The notes under the pieces: model-generated | Told to the model about the DNA's origin: nothing | What the model saw: only the letters and a program-made list of their open reading frames with translations | The model's database searches: none | Translations under genes and position numbers: made by a program | In this document: positions 34,497 through 43,373 of the stretch, one piece after another | Numbering within the stretch: the stretch's first letter is position 1 | How the letters are laid out: each line of letters opens with the position of its first letter | Source of the DNA: an uncultured Actinomycetes bacterium | GTDB lineage: Bacteria > Actinomycetota > Acidimicrobiia > Acidimicrobiales > SZUA-35 | Reading direction: 5' to 3' | Assembly (NCBI GenBank): GCA_902826025.1 | Contig: CADEDH010000014.1 | Span: 1-55,642, forward strand | DNA: 55,642 bases

Positions 34497-35453
34497 TCAC
34501 GGGCCGCTGGCCCGCCGGCGCAGGGCCAGCCCGATCCAATCGCCGCTGGTACGACGCTCCACCACATCGAAGCCGGGGTGGATGGCCGCGGCGTCGGCTT
34601 CCTGGGTCGTGAGCAGCCCGGCCAGTACCAGGGCCCCGCCCGGTGCCACCAGCGGGCCGATCAGGGGCGCAACGTCCCGCTGCTCGCCCAGCACCAGGTT
34701 CGCCACCACCACGGCGAAGCGGCGCCGGGGCGGCAGCTCGCCCCCGCCCCACTCCCACAAACGGCGCTGGCCGGGCGGGGCCGACGGCGAGGGGGAGGCG
34801 GTGGGCGGGGGCGGGAGCTCGCCGGTGACCTCGATCGGCACCGAGCGGGTGAGCCGCCGGGCGTTGGTCACGTTGACCAGGGCCACCCGGCGGGCCTCGG
34901 GATCGGTGTCGACCGCCACCACCGGCCCCGCTCCCAGGGCCCGGGCCCCGAGCGCCAGCACCCCGGTGCCGGTGCCCACGTCGAGCACGGCGGCCCCCGG
35001 TCGCACCATCACGGCCAGCAGGTCGAGAGCGAGGCGGGTGCTGGGGTGGGTGCCGTCGCCGAAGGCCCCGCCCACCAGGAGTTCGAGGCGGTGGCCGCCC
35101 ACATCGATCGTGGCCGTGCGGTGGGGATCGAGCCAGTCGTGGTCGTCAACCGTGGCCACGGTCACGTCGGGGGCCGCGGCGCCCGAAGGGCCGGTCCACC
35201 GTCTCACCGCCTCCGCCGCCGCGTCGGCCTCGGGCCCGGTGGCGAAGCCGGCCACGATGTCCACCGACCCGGGGGCGGGATTCCCCTCGCCTGGAGGTGC
35301 CCCGTTGGCGTCCGAGGGACCAGAATCGGGATCCGTGACTGTGGTGTCGCCCCGGGCGATCTCGGCCAGGCCGGTAGCGTGCAGATCCCACAACAGGGCG
35401 CCGAGCGCTTCGGAGTCCACCGACGGCACCGTGGTGCGCAGGATCCATCCCAT
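34497..35453 (-). CDS. prmA: Ribosomal protein L11 methyltransferase-like enzyme
   Basis: Protein of 318 residues. The N-terminal region carries an acidic Pro/Gly-rich insertion. The methyltransferase domain has GGAFGDGTHPSTRLALDLL, AAVLDVGTGTGVLALGARAL, VVAVDTDPEARRVALVN and FAVVVANLVLGEQ, the PrmA pattern for SAM binding and the catalytic loop. A Pro/Ser-rich insertion interrupts the domain. A minus-strand TAGCCT box ends nine bases before ATG 35453. It shares an 18-bp intergenic space with the divergent ppx gene. Confidence 0.88.
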   Translation of the reverse strand: MGWILRTTVPSVDSEALGALLWDLHATGLAEIARGDTTVTDPDSGPSDANGAPPGEGNPAPGSVDIVAGFATGPEADAAAEAVRRWTGPSGAAAPDVTVATVDDHDWLDPHRTATIDVGGHRLELLVGGAFGDGTHPSTRLALDLLAVMVRPGAAVLDVGTGTGVLALGARALGAGPVVAVDTDPEARRVALVNVTNARRLTRSVPIEVTGELPPPPTASPSPSAPPGQRRLWEWGGGELPPRRRFAVVVANLVLGEQRDVAPLIGPLVAPGGALVLAGLLTTQEADAAAIHPGFDVVERRTSGDWIGLALRRRASGP

Positions 35454-35471
35454 GTCGGCCGAGGCTAGGAG

Positions 35472-37124
35472 ATGATGCCCCCAGTGAGCGATATGCATGC
35501 CGCCATCGACATCGGCACGAACTCGTTTCACCTGGTGGTGGCCCGGGCGCTGGACGGGGGCGGCTTCGACGTGGTCACCACCGAGAAGGAGATGGTTCGC
35601 CTCGGCTCCGGTGGGGGCGACATGAAGGTCCTGGCCCCCGAAGCCATCGAGCGGGCGGTGGAGGCTCTGGCCCGCATGATCGACGTGGCCGCCAGCTACG
35701 GGGCCGACGTCACCGCCGTGGCCACCAGCGCCGTGCGGGAGGCGGAGAACCGTGACGAGCTGGTGGTGCGGGCCCAGCGGGAGCTGGGCCTGAACGTCGA
35801 GGTGATCAGCGGGTTGGAGGAGGCCCGGCTCATCTTCCAGGGGGTGCGCCACGCCGTGTCCCTGGTCGACCGGCGGGCCCTGGTGGTCGACATCGGGGGC
35901 GGCAGCACCGAGTTCGTGGTAGGGGAGCAGGGAGAGCTGGTGGAAGCCCGGAGCCTGCGCCTGGGCGCCATCCGACTCACCGAGCGGTTCCTCCCGGCAG
36001 GGGTCGACGGCCCGCCTCCGGCGGCCGCCGTGGCCGAGTGCCGCACCTTTCTCCGGGGGGCGCTCAGCGGTGTGGCCCGCGACCTGGGCGGCCACCGCCC
36101 CGAGCTGGCGGTGGGAAGCTCGGGCACGATCGAGTCGATCGCCCTGATGGTGGCGGCCGACCGGGGGCTGGATCTCCGCCAGATCAACGGGTTCTCGTTC
36201 ACCGCCGGTGAGCTGGCGGCGGTGGCGGATCGGGTGCTGAGCCTGTCGGCCAGCGGACGGCGCCGGATCCGGGGGCTGGACGAGCGCCGGGTCGACATCA
36301 TCGTGGGCGGCGTCCTGCTCCTGCAGGAGATCTTCGACGCCTTCGGCCTGGAGGCGATGACGGTGTCGGACCTGGCCCTGCGGGAGGGGGTGCTGTACGA
36401 CCGGTTCCCGGCCGGTCCCGAGGCCACCCGCAACATGCGCCGCACGTCGGCGCGACGCCTGGCCCGCCAGCTCGACCCCGACTTCACCCACGCCGAGACA
36501 TCGGCCCGGCTCGCCCTCCAGCTCTTCGACCGCACAGCCGACCTGCACCAGCTCGGGCCCGAGGCCCGGGAGCTGCTCGACCTGGCGGCCCTGGTCCACA
36601 ACGTGGGCATGTTCATCTCCCACTCCGGCCACCACAAGCACTCGTGGTACATCGTGCGCAACACCGAGCAGCTCACCGGGTTCACCCAGCGGGAGATCGA
36701 GCTGATCGCCCTGGTGGCCCGCTACCACCGCAAGAGCCATCCCAGCGACCGCCATCCCGAGCTGGCCGGGGTACCCGAAGCCGACCGGCGGCTGGTGCGG
36801 ATCCTGGCCGGGCTGCTGCGGGTGGCAATCGGGCTCGACCGGCGCCACACCGGCCGGGTGGCGGCCGTTGCCGTGCGATTGGAGCCCGCCGCCGGCGGTC
36901 GGCGGGCCCCCAAGTCGGAGCGCAAGGGCGGCGGCGATCGGGCCGGGGCCGGCGGGCAGCGGCTGGTGATCGAGCCTGTGGTCACCGGCTGGGGCGACCT
37001 GGACCTGGAGATCTATTCGGCCAACGAGCGGGCCGACCTGCTGTCGGTTGCCCTCGGGGTGGAGGTGGAGGTCCGCCGCCGCCAGCCCGACGCTGGATCG
37101 CCCCCGGCGCCACCCGGATCCTGA
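35472..37124 (+). CDS. Ppx/GppA exopolyphosphatase-family protein
   Basis: Protein of up to 550 residues. The Ppx/GppA domain (about 8-310) shows AAIDIGTNSFHLVVARA, AVATSAVREAENRDELV, ISGLEEARLIFQGVRHA and ALVVDIGGGSTEFVVGE. A C-terminal HD domain (about 320-480) contains LVHNVGMFISHSGHHKHSWY. The combination is that of full-length exopolyphosphatase/pppGpp phosphohydrolases. Possible starts are 35472, 35475, 35484 and 35493; the family motif begins right after the last one, so the true start may be 35484 or 35493. Confidence 0.92.
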   Translation: MMPPVSDMHAAIDIGTNSFHLVVARALDGGGFDVVTTEKEMVRLGSGGGDMKVLAPEAIERAVEALARMIDVAASYGADVTAVATSAVREAENRDELVVRAQRELGLNVEVISGLEEARLIFQGVRHAVSLVDRRALVVDIGGGSTEFVVGEQGELVEARSLRLGAIRLTERFLPAGVDGPPPAAAVAECRTFLRGALSGVARDLGGHRPELAVGSSGTIESIALMVAADRGLDLRQINGFSFTAGELAAVADRVLSLSASGRRRIRGLDERRVDIIVGGVLLLQEIFDAFGLEAMTVSDLALREGVLYDRFPAGPEATRNMRRTSARRLARQLDPDFTHAETSARLALQLFDRTADLHQLGPEARELLDLAALVHNVGMFISHSGHHKHSWYIVRNTEQLTGFTQREIELIALVARYHRKSHPSDRHPELAGVPEADRRLVRILAGLLRVAIGLDRRHTGRVAAVAVRLEPAAGGRRAPKSERKGGGDRAGAGGQRLVIEPVVTGWGDLDLEIYSANERADLLSVALGVEVEVRRRQPDAGSPPAPPGS

Positions 37125-37153
37125 CGTGGCGTACCGCCGGACGGCGCGGCGGG

Positions 37154-37678
37154 TCAGCGATCGCCGGTGGCGCGGGCCTCGTGGGCCAGCAGCCAGCGTT
37201 TGACGTCGAGGCCCCAGTAGTAACCGGCCAGGGAGCCGTCTCGCCGCTGGGCCCGGTGGCAGGGGACCACGGGCGACACGAGATTGCGGCCACAAGCGGT
37301 GCCGGCGGAGCGCACGGCGTCGGGGCGGCTGGTGGCCGCCGCCAGCTCGGTGTACGTGCGGACCTGGCCGGCGGGGATGGCCCGCAGCGCGGCCCACACC
37401 TCCTGCTGGAGAGGGGTGCCGGGCTGGGCGACGGGGAGGACGTCGAGGGCGTCGATCTGACCGGCCAGGTAGGCGGCCACGGCCCGGGTGAGCGGGCCGA
37501 GGTCGGCCCGGGGCCGGAGCGCCTCCCGCTGAGCCGGGGTGAGCCGGGCCGCGAGCACGGCGGGCGGGCAGAACCCTCCTGCGGCCAGCGCCTCGCCCTC
37601 GCTGACCAGGGTGAGCGGCCCCACCGGGGTGTCGATCGTGCACTGCGCTACAGCCAGCACGGCCAGCCTGTTGGTCAT
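37154..37678 (-). CDS. ogt: Methylated-DNA-protein-cysteine methyltransferase
   Basis: Protein of 174 residues. The N-terminal ribonuclease-like domain is followed by the DNA-binding and catalytic domain: TPLQQEVWAALRAIPAGQV, RTYTELAAATSRPDAVRSAG, ACGRNLVSPVVPCHRAQRRD with the alkyl-accepting Cys in PCHR, and GYYWGLDVKRWLL. It repairs O6-alkylguanine in a suicide reaction. ATG overlaps the alkA stop (ATGA), giving a two-gene alkylation-repair unit. It contrasts with the Cys-less ATL at 18667. Confidence 0.95.
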   Translation of the reverse strand: MTNRLAVLAVAQCTIDTPVGPLTLVSEGEALAAGGFCPPAVLAARLTPAQREALRPRADLGPLTRAVAAYLAGQIDALDVLPVAQPGTPLQQEVWAALRAIPAGQVRTYTELAAATSRPDAVRSAGTACGRNLVSPVVPCHRAQRRDGSLAGYYWGLDVKRWLLAHEARATGDR

Positions 37679-38745
37679 GGGCCGGGGGTTCCTTCCGGGC
37701 GGGGGGCGGTGGATCGACGGCGGCGGGGTTGCGGGGGCGGGGCGGTGCGCCACAGGAGCAGGGCGGCGTAGGACCGCCAGGGCCGCCAGGCCTGGGCCCG
37801 CCGCTCCAGATGGGCGGCGGGAAGCCCGAGCGACTGGCGCAGCACCAGATCGCCGGTGGGCCAACCGTCGCCGTGACCCACCACTCGCATCGTCACGTAT
37901 CCCGCCGTCCAGGGCCCGATACCGGGAAGGGCGACGAGCTGGCGGGTCAGCTCCTCGGGATCGGCGTCGGGCCCGAGCCCCACCCTGCTCTCGGCCACGG
38001 CCCCGGCCAGCTGGCGGATCGTGTGGCGGCGGGCGGCCGGCATCCCCAGACCGTCGAGGGAGGCGTCGGCCACCGCCGCGGCACTGGGGAACGCCGGCAC
38101 GTTCACCACGTCGGCCGGCCCGGCCTCGCCGTCGGTGGCCACCAGGGCCACGAGCCGGCCCAGCAGGGTGCGGGCCGCCGCCACCGTCACCTGCTGGCCC
38201 ACCACGGCCCGTACCGCCAGCTCGAACGGGTCGAAGGTGCCGGGCAGGCGGGCCGGCCCCACCACGGCCAACCGTTCGGCCAGCTCGGGGTCGGTGGCCA
38301 GGTGGGCGGTCACCGGCTCCAGGTCGGTGTCGAGGTCGGCCACCCGTTGCACGGCCCGCACCACCCCGTGGTCGCCGTCGCCGTCGCCGTCGCCGTCGTC
38401 ATCGTCAACCGCCCGGCGGTCGTGACCGCCCCGTCTGCCTGCCGGGCCGCCGGGGTGATCGCCGCCGGGGTGATTGAGCCGCAGGCTGAGCCATCGGGCG
38501 TCGGGATCGGGGGCGGCCCGCAGCTCCAGCCAGCCGCCATCGGGCAGGTTGCGGTGGAAGGCGCCGCCCTCGGCCCACTCCAGACCGGGTATGGCCCGGG
38601 TGGCGAGAAACTCGATCAGGGGGCCGGCCCGGGCCGGCCCGCGGCTGGCCAGACGAACCTCGCCCTCCCGGGCCGCAGCATTGGCACCACTCGCGATGAG
38701 GGAAAGGCTACTCTCGGAGCTGAGCGGTGGAGCCGGGGCGGCCAA
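37675..38745 (-). CDS. alkA: DNA-3-methyladenine glycosylase II (AlkA-type)
   Basis: Protein of up to 356 residues. An AlkA_N domain (FLATRAIPGLEWAEGGAFHR) is followed by an HhH-GPD domain: DPFELAVRAVVGQQVTVAAA, LPGIGPWTAGYVTMRVVGHG, and the catalytic Asp in PTGDLVLRQSL. An Asp/Gly microsatellite (DDDDGDGDGDGD) is inserted between the domains. The only standard start is TTG 38745, without a ribosome binding site. A minus-strand TAGCCT box at 38705-38710 lies seven bases before an in-frame ATC at 38697, another possible leaderless start. It excises alkylated purines and is coupled to ogt. Confidence 0.9.
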   Translation of the reverse strand: MAAPAPPLSSESSLSLIASGANAAAREGEVRLASRGPARAGPLIEFLATRAIPGLEWAEGGAFHRNLPDGGWLELRAAPDPDARWLSLRLNHPGGDHPGGPAGRRGGHDRRAVDDDDGDGDGDGDHGVVRAVQRVADLDTDLEPVTAHLATDPELAERLAVVGPARLPGTFDPFELAVRAVVGQQVTVAAARTLLGRLVALVATDGEAGPADVVNVPAFPSAAAVADASLDGLGMPAARRHTIRQLAGAVAESRVGLGPDADPEELTRQLVALPGIGPWTAGYVTMRVVGHGDGWPTGDLVLRQSLGLPAAHLERRAQAWRPWRSYAALLLWRTAPPPQPRRRRSTAPRPEGTPGP

Positions 38746-38794
38746 TGACAGCCGGCCTCAGACCGAGGCCGTACCACCACCAGGAGGGTCGGCC

Positions 38795-39361
38795 GTGCGA
38801 CTACCCCCCATCATGCTCGCTTTCACCACCACCATCGGGCTGGCCGTCACCGGCTGCAGCGCCGGTACCCCGGCGCCCGCAGCCACCACCAACGGGGCCC
38901 AGACCCGGGCCGAGACGATGATCGCCGGCGAGCTGGCGACCGCCATCGGCCTCGGGCCCCTCACCCCGGCCTGCACCGTGCCCGGCGCCCTTGACATCGG
39001 TGTCTCGTTCACCTGCACGGCGGCCCGCACCACCCAGCCCCCCGGTGACCCGATCGAGATCACGGGCACGATCAAACCCGACGGTCACCTCGGCCTGGTC
39101 ACGTCGAACCTGATCAGCGCGGCCGCGCTGCCCAGCTTCGAGCGACAGGCAGCGTCACAGCTCAACGAGTCGGCCGGTGCCAACTTCACCGCCGACTCGG
39201 TCGACTGCGGCAACACCTCGGTGGTGCTGGGGGCCGACAAGGTGCTGCGGTGCGCCCTGATCATGCCGGCCAGTGGCCAGGTCTACGACCTCGACCTGGC
39301 CGTCACCGATCTCGACGGCCGCCACTTCGCCCTCAAGGTCGGCGAAGCCCCCCGACCCTGA
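38795..39361 (+). CDS. DUF4333-like lipoprotein
   Basis: Protein of 188 residues. A lipoprotein signal peptide ends GLAVTGC, followed by a short Thr/Ala linker. The C-terminal part (about 125-188) reads ADSVDCGNTSVVLGADKVLR, CALIMPASGQVYDLDLAVTD, close to DUF4333. The segment before it (ACTVPGALDIGVSFTCTAAR ... ITGTIKPDGHLGLVTS) looks like a diverged second copy of the same fold, so the protein may be a tandem duplication. GTG 38795 has AGGAGGG seven bases upstream. Function unknown; it is exposed at the outer face of the membrane. Confidence 0.8.
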   Translation: MRLPPIMLAFTTTIGLAVTGCSAGTPAPAATTNGAQTRAETMIAGELATAIGLGPLTPACTVPGALDIGVSFTCTAARTTQPPGDPIEITGTIKPDGHLGLVTSNLISAAALPSFERQAASQLNESAGANFTADSVDCGNTSVVLGADKVLRCALIMPASGQVYDLDLAVTDLDGRHFALKVGEAPRP

Positions 39362-39392
39362 TCCGCAGGGTCGGCCCGAGCGGGGCCCGCGC

Positions 39393-40826
39393 TCACAGCG
39401 GTTGGAAGGCGATCGTGCCGTTGTCGGGGTCGGCGGCGGTGAGCTGGAGGCCGATCTCCTGGGCCAGCTGCCACCCGTCGCCCGTGACCGTGGCCACCAC
39501 GGCCGGCTCGGCGATCTGGACCTGGGCCCGGTTGCGGCCGACATCGACCACCGTGCCCGTGAACCGCCGGCCAACACCGGGGGCCAGCACCACGGCCTCG
39601 GCGTAGTCGAGCAGGGCCCGCTCCAGGGTCGACTCCCGCTGGCTGGCCTGGCCCATCAGGGAGGGCAGTTCGTCGAGCGCCTCCAGCGCCCAGGCCGGGG
39701 GCCGGGTGCCGGCGTGCAGGGCGAGCAGGATCTCGTTGCCGAACCGGTCGACGAGGCGACGCAGGGGCGCCGTGACGTGGGCGTAGACCGAGGCGATGGC
39801 CCCGTGCTCGGGCTGGTCGGGCACCGTGCCGTCGAACCCGGCGTAGCCGGCCCCCCGCAGGGTGCGGGCGGCCTGGATCAGGAACGCCGCCGCCCGGGGG
39901 CTGACCTCGCCGGCCAGGCCCCGCACGAAGGCGGGGTACGGCTGCTCGCGGGGCCAGGACAGGCCGAGGGCGTGGGCCGTGCGGCGCAGCGTGGTGATGG
40001 CGTCGGGGGCCGCCGAGGGCAGGGTGCGCAGAATCCCCACCTCGGCCTCCACCATCGTGCGCCCGGCCACGATCCCGGTCAGGAGCGACAGCTGGGCGTT
40101 CCAACCCTCCACCGGCAGGGACAGCTCGAAGGCCAGCCGGTAGGCGCCGTCGGGCCCTTCCTCCACCCGCTGGGCCGGTAGGTTGAGGCTGATGCCGCCC
40201 CGTTCCGCTTCCCGGGCCTGGCGCTTGGCGCCCACCTCGGGCAGCAACGCGATCGAGCCGGACACCTCATCGGGTACCTGACCTGTGCCATCGATGGCTG
40301 CCTGGGCCTGGGGGTAGGAGATGGCGGCCCGGGTGCGCACCACGGCCCGCTCCACGTGCCAGCCCTCCGGCTCGGCCCGCTCGTCGAGGTCGATCGTCCA
40401 CAGCAGGGCCGGCTTGTCGCCCCCCGGCAGCAGGCTGACCCGGTCTTCGCTCAACACCGTCGGGTGGAGCGGAGCCCGACCGTCGGGGCTGTACAACGTC
40501 ACTCCCCGGCGCCGGGCCTCGGCATCGACGGCGCCGCCGGGGGTCACGAAGGCGGCCACGTCGGCGATGGCGTAGTGGAACCGGTAGCCGTCGCCCCGCC
40601 GCTCCAGGCACAGGGCCTGGTCGAGGTCGGTGGATCCGGCCGGGTCGATGGCCACCAGGGCCACGTGGCGGGCGTCGCGCCGCTGGTCCAGGCCCGGGGC
40701 GGGCCGGGCGGCCGCCGCCTCCGCCTCCACCTCGGCCGGGAAGCCCTCGGGCACGGCCAGCTTGCGCCGGATCCGGGCGAATCCAGCCTCGACCGGGCTG
40801 GGACCGCTGAGGTGGACGTGGGGCAA
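39393..40826 (-). CDS. RNB-domain exoribonuclease (RNase II family)
   Basis: Protein of 477 residues dominated by the RNB catalytic domain. It has the Asp cluster VALVAIDPAGSTDLDQAL, then FHYAIADVAAFVTPGG, RRGVTLYSPDGRAPLHPTVL and AHVTAPLRRLVDRFGNE. The N-terminal cold-shock domains of RNase R are absent and only a short degenerate S1-like end remains. It is a shorter actinobacterial-type RNB protein that should degrade RNA 3' to 5'. TTG 40826 is used because no ATG or GTG fits. It sits 12 bases after panB and may be in the same operon. Confidence 0.88.
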   Translation of the reverse strand: MPHVHLSGPSPVEAGFARIRRKLAVPEGFPAEVEAEAAAARPAPGLDQRRDARHVALVAIDPAGSTDLDQALCLERRGDGYRFHYAIADVAAFVTPGGAVDAEARRRGVTLYSPDGRAPLHPTVLSEDRVSLLPGGDKPALLWTIDLDERAEPEGWHVERAVVRTRAAISYPQAQAAIDGTGQVPDEVSGSIALLPEVGAKRQAREAERGGISLNLPAQRVEEGPDGAYRLAFELSLPVEGWNAQLSLLTGIVAGRTMVEAEVGILRTLPSAAPDAITTLRRTAHALGLSWPREQPYPAFVRGLAGEVSPRAAAFLIQAARTLRGAGYAGFDGTVPDQPEHGAIASVYAHVTAPLRRLVDRFGNEILLALHAGTRPPAWALEALDELPSLMGQASQRESTLERALLDYAEAVVLAPGVGRRFTGTVVDVGRNRAQVQIAEPAVVATVTGDGWQLAQEIGLQLTAADPDNGTIAFQPL

Positions 40827-40838
40827 GACAGGTCCCCG

Positions 40839-41726
40839 TCAGGCCTGGGGGGCCTGGGCCGACGACGAGGGTGACGGTGCCCGGCCGTAGAGGCCGAGCG
40901 CCTCGGTGAGGGTGTCGTTGGCTTTGTAGGCCTCGTCGGCGGCGGGGAACGTGCCGTCCCGCACGTCGGCGGCGAATCGGCTGAGGGCGGCCGACTGGTC
41001 GTCGAAGGCGGTGCCGTAGCGGCGCACGAACTTCGGCTTGAACCGGTTCTCCAGGCCGATCACGTCGACGTAGACCAGCACCTGGCCATCGCAGCCGGGG
41101 CCGGCCCCGATCCCGATGGTGGGGATCTCGATGGCCTCGGTCACCAGCTCGCCCACCACGTCGGGCACGCCCTCGATCACCACGGCGTAGCAGCCGGCCT
41201 CCTGGAGGGCCTTGGCGTCATCGGCCAGGCGGCGGGCGGCTTCGGCTTCCCGGCCCTGCACCTTGAACCCGCCCATCACGTGGGTGCTCTGGGGGGTGAG
41301 GCCGATGTGGCCCATCACCGGGATCTCGGCCGCCACGATGGCCTCCACCATGGTGGCCCGCTTGGCCCCGCCCTCCAGCTTCACCGAGTGGGCGCCGGCC
41401 CGGATCAGCTTGGCCGCGTTCTCCACCGTGCGCCGGGGCGTGAGGTGGTAGCTCATCCACGGCATGTCGCCCACCACCACGGCCGTGGGCTTCGACCGGG
41501 CCACCGCTGCGGTGTGATGGGCCATGTCGTCGATCGTCACCTGGAGGGTGTCGTCGTAGCCCAGCACGGCCATGGCCAGCGAGTCGCCGACCAGGATGAG
41601 GTCGACGTCGGCGGCGGTGGCCACCCGGGCCGACGGGGCGTCGTAGGCCGTGACCATCACCAGCGGGGCGCTTCCGGTGCGCCGCTTGGATGACCGGATG
41701 CCGGGGACGGTTCTGGGGGTGCTCAC
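40839..41726 (-). CDS. panB: 3-methyl-2-oxobutanoate hydroxymethyltransferase
   Basis: Protein of 295 residues. It has the PanB barrel: PLVMVTAYDAPSARVATAAD, VDLILVGDSLAMAVLGYDDT (metal-binding Asp), VVVGDMPWMSY, HSVKLEGGAKRATMVEA, MGHIGLTPQSTHVMGGFKVQ and IPTIGIGAGPGCDGQVLV. It makes ketopantoate from ketoisovalerate. GTG overlaps the stop of the DUF2520-PanC fusion gene (GTGA), which puts the first, probable second, and third pantothenate steps in one translationally coupled unit. Confidence 0.96.
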   Translation of the reverse strand: MSTPRTVPGIRSSKRRTGSAPLVMVTAYDAPSARVATAADVDLILVGDSLAMAVLGYDDTLQVTIDDMAHHTAAVARSKPTAVVVGDMPWMSYHLTPRRTVENAAKLIRAGAHSVKLEGGAKRATMVEAIVAAEIPVMGHIGLTPQSTHVMGGFKVQGREAEAARRLADDAKALQEAGCYAVVIEGVPDVVGELVTEAIEIPTIGIGAGPGCDGQVLVYVDVIGLENRFKPKFVRRYGTAFDDQSAALSRFAADVRDGTFPAADEAYKANDTLTEALGLYGRAPSPSSSAQAPQA

Positions 41727-43363
41727 GCGGGCGTTCCTAGCGGTCGGACGGAGCCGGTGTCGACTCCGCAGTTGTCGATCAGCCGGGTGGTGCCGACCCG
41801 GGCGGCGATGAGGAGGCGGGTATGGGATCCGAGGGTGGCCGGCACCTCGAGCGTGTGGGGGTCCACCGCCGCTGCGTAATCGAGGGTTGCCAGAGGCTCG
41901 GCCGCCACCACCGACGTCATGACGTCGCTGACCCGCTCCGGGTCGCGCTCTCCGTCGAGAATCGCCGCCGTGCCGGCGTCGAGGGCCCGGCGCAGCACCA
42001 CGGCGGCCGCCCGCTGGGCCGGATCGAGGTAGACGTTGCGGCTCGACATGGCCAGCCCGTCGGGCTCCCGCACGATGGGGCAACCGATCACCTCCACCGG
42101 GATGGCCAGGTCGGCCGTCATCCGGGTGATGATGGCCAGCTGCTGGTAGTCCTTCTCGCCGAAGTAGGCCCGGCACGGGCCCACGATGTTGAACAGCTTG
42201 GTGACCACGGTGGACACCCCGTCGAAATGGGTGGGCCGGCTGGCCCCGTCCCACCGGGCCGACAGCTCGGCCACCGACACGGTGGTGATCATCGGCCGGG
42301 GGTACATCTCGGTGACGTCGGGGGTGAACAGCAGGTGGACGCCGTTGGTGCCGGCCACGCCGATGTCACGCTCCAGGTCCCGGGGGTAGCCGGCCAGGTC
42401 TTCGGTGGGGGCGAACTGGAGGGGGTTGACGAAGATCGAGGCCACCACCACGTCGTTGGCGGCGGCCGCCGCCCGCATCAACGATCCATGGCCGTCGTGG
42501 AGGTAGCCCATGGTGGGCACGAACCCGATGCTGCGGCCGGCCCGGCGTTCGGCGTCGAGCCGGGCCCGCAATTCGGCGATCGTGGGGACCAGCGTGGGAG
42601 TGGTGGGGGTCACGGCGAGGGCCTCGGTGCTCACGGTGCGGGTCTGCTCGCGGTAGGGAGGGCGACCGGCGAGCCGGGCCGCCTCGTTGGCCAGGACGAG
42701 GTACAGGGTTCGCTCATCGGTCGGCAGTGCCTCCAGATGCAGGGAAATGGTCGAGGAGTCCCCCCGAGCCGCCGGTCCTGTCAGTGACGGTATCGGACCC
42801 GACCGCCGAACGTTTTCCAGCGTCGTTTCCATCAGGTCCCAGTAGGCGTCGAGGGGGACGCCGGCCCGCGCCGCCAGCCGCTCGACCTGGGCACAGAGGG
42901 CCACCAGGTGGTTGGCGGCCACCGCCGCCGTGGCGTGGTAGAGGGGCCGGCGGCCGTCGTCCACCGCTACCGGGCGTCCGCCCAGGGCGGTCACGATCCG
43001 CTCCGCCACCGGGTCGCCGGCCACGGCGAACACCCCGCCCCGGCGGAGCTTGCCAGCTCCGGTTTCGGGGTCGGGCAGCGACATGAGCGGATGCACCGAG
43101 GCCCGGCGAGCGTGCGGTGCCAGCACGTCGAGACCCTTGGCCCCCGAAGCGTGGACCACGACGGCCCGTCCCGGGGTGATGGCGGCGGCCACGGCAGCGA
43201 TCTGATCGTCGGGGACGGTGATCAGCACCACGTCGCAGTCGGCGGCGGCCAGGCGCAGGTCGTCGTGGCGGCCGAGCGTGGCCACGCACTGCCATCCGCT
43301 GGCCACCAGGGCACCGGCGAACGACAATCCGGCCCGTCCGGGCCCGACCACGGTGAACAGCAC
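41723..43363 (-). CDS. panC: Fusion: DUF2520 Rossmann reductase-like domain + pantothenate synthetase
   Basis: Protein of 546 residues. Residues 1-235 form a Rossmann/DUF2520 module (FTVVGPGRAGLSFAGALVAS, VVLITVPDDQIAAV, HASGAKGLDVLAPHARRASV, HPLMSLPDPETG). After a Thr-rich linker, residues 259-546 are PanC: VPTMGYLHDGHGSLMRAA, SIFVNPLQFAP, YFGEKDYQQLAIITRM and REPDGLAMSSRNVYL. PanC joins pantoate and beta-alanine. No separate ketopantoate reductase gene is present, so the DUF2520 part may reduce ketopantoate; this is inference. The GTG start lies ten bases after the marR stop. Confidence 0.93.
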   Translation of the reverse strand: MLFTVVGPGRAGLSFAGALVASGWQCVATLGRHDDLRLAAADCDVVLITVPDDQIAAVAAAITPGRAVVVHASGAKGLDVLAPHARRASVHPLMSLPDPETGAGKLRRGGVFAVAGDPVAERIVTALGGRPVAVDDGRRPLYHATAAVAANHLVALCAQVERLAARAGVPLDAYWDLMETTLENVRRSGPIPSLTGPAARGDSSTISLHLEALPTDERTLYLVLANEAARLAGRPPYREQTRTVSTEALAVTPTTPTLVPTIAELRARLDAERRAGRSIGFVPTMGYLHDGHGSLMRAAAAANDVVVASIFVNPLQFAPTEDLAGYPRDLERDIGVAGTNGVHLLFTPDVTEMYPRPMITTVSVAELSARWDGASRPTHFDGVSTVVTKLFNIVGPCRAYFGEKDYQQLAIITRMTADLAIPVEVIGCPIVREPDGLAMSSRNVYLDPAQRAAAVVLRRALDAGTAAILDGERDPERVSDVMTSVVAAEPLATLDYAAAVDPHTLEVPATLGSHTRLLIAARVGTTRLIDNCGVDTGSVRPLGTPA

Positions 43364-43373
43364 GTCCTGCAGT

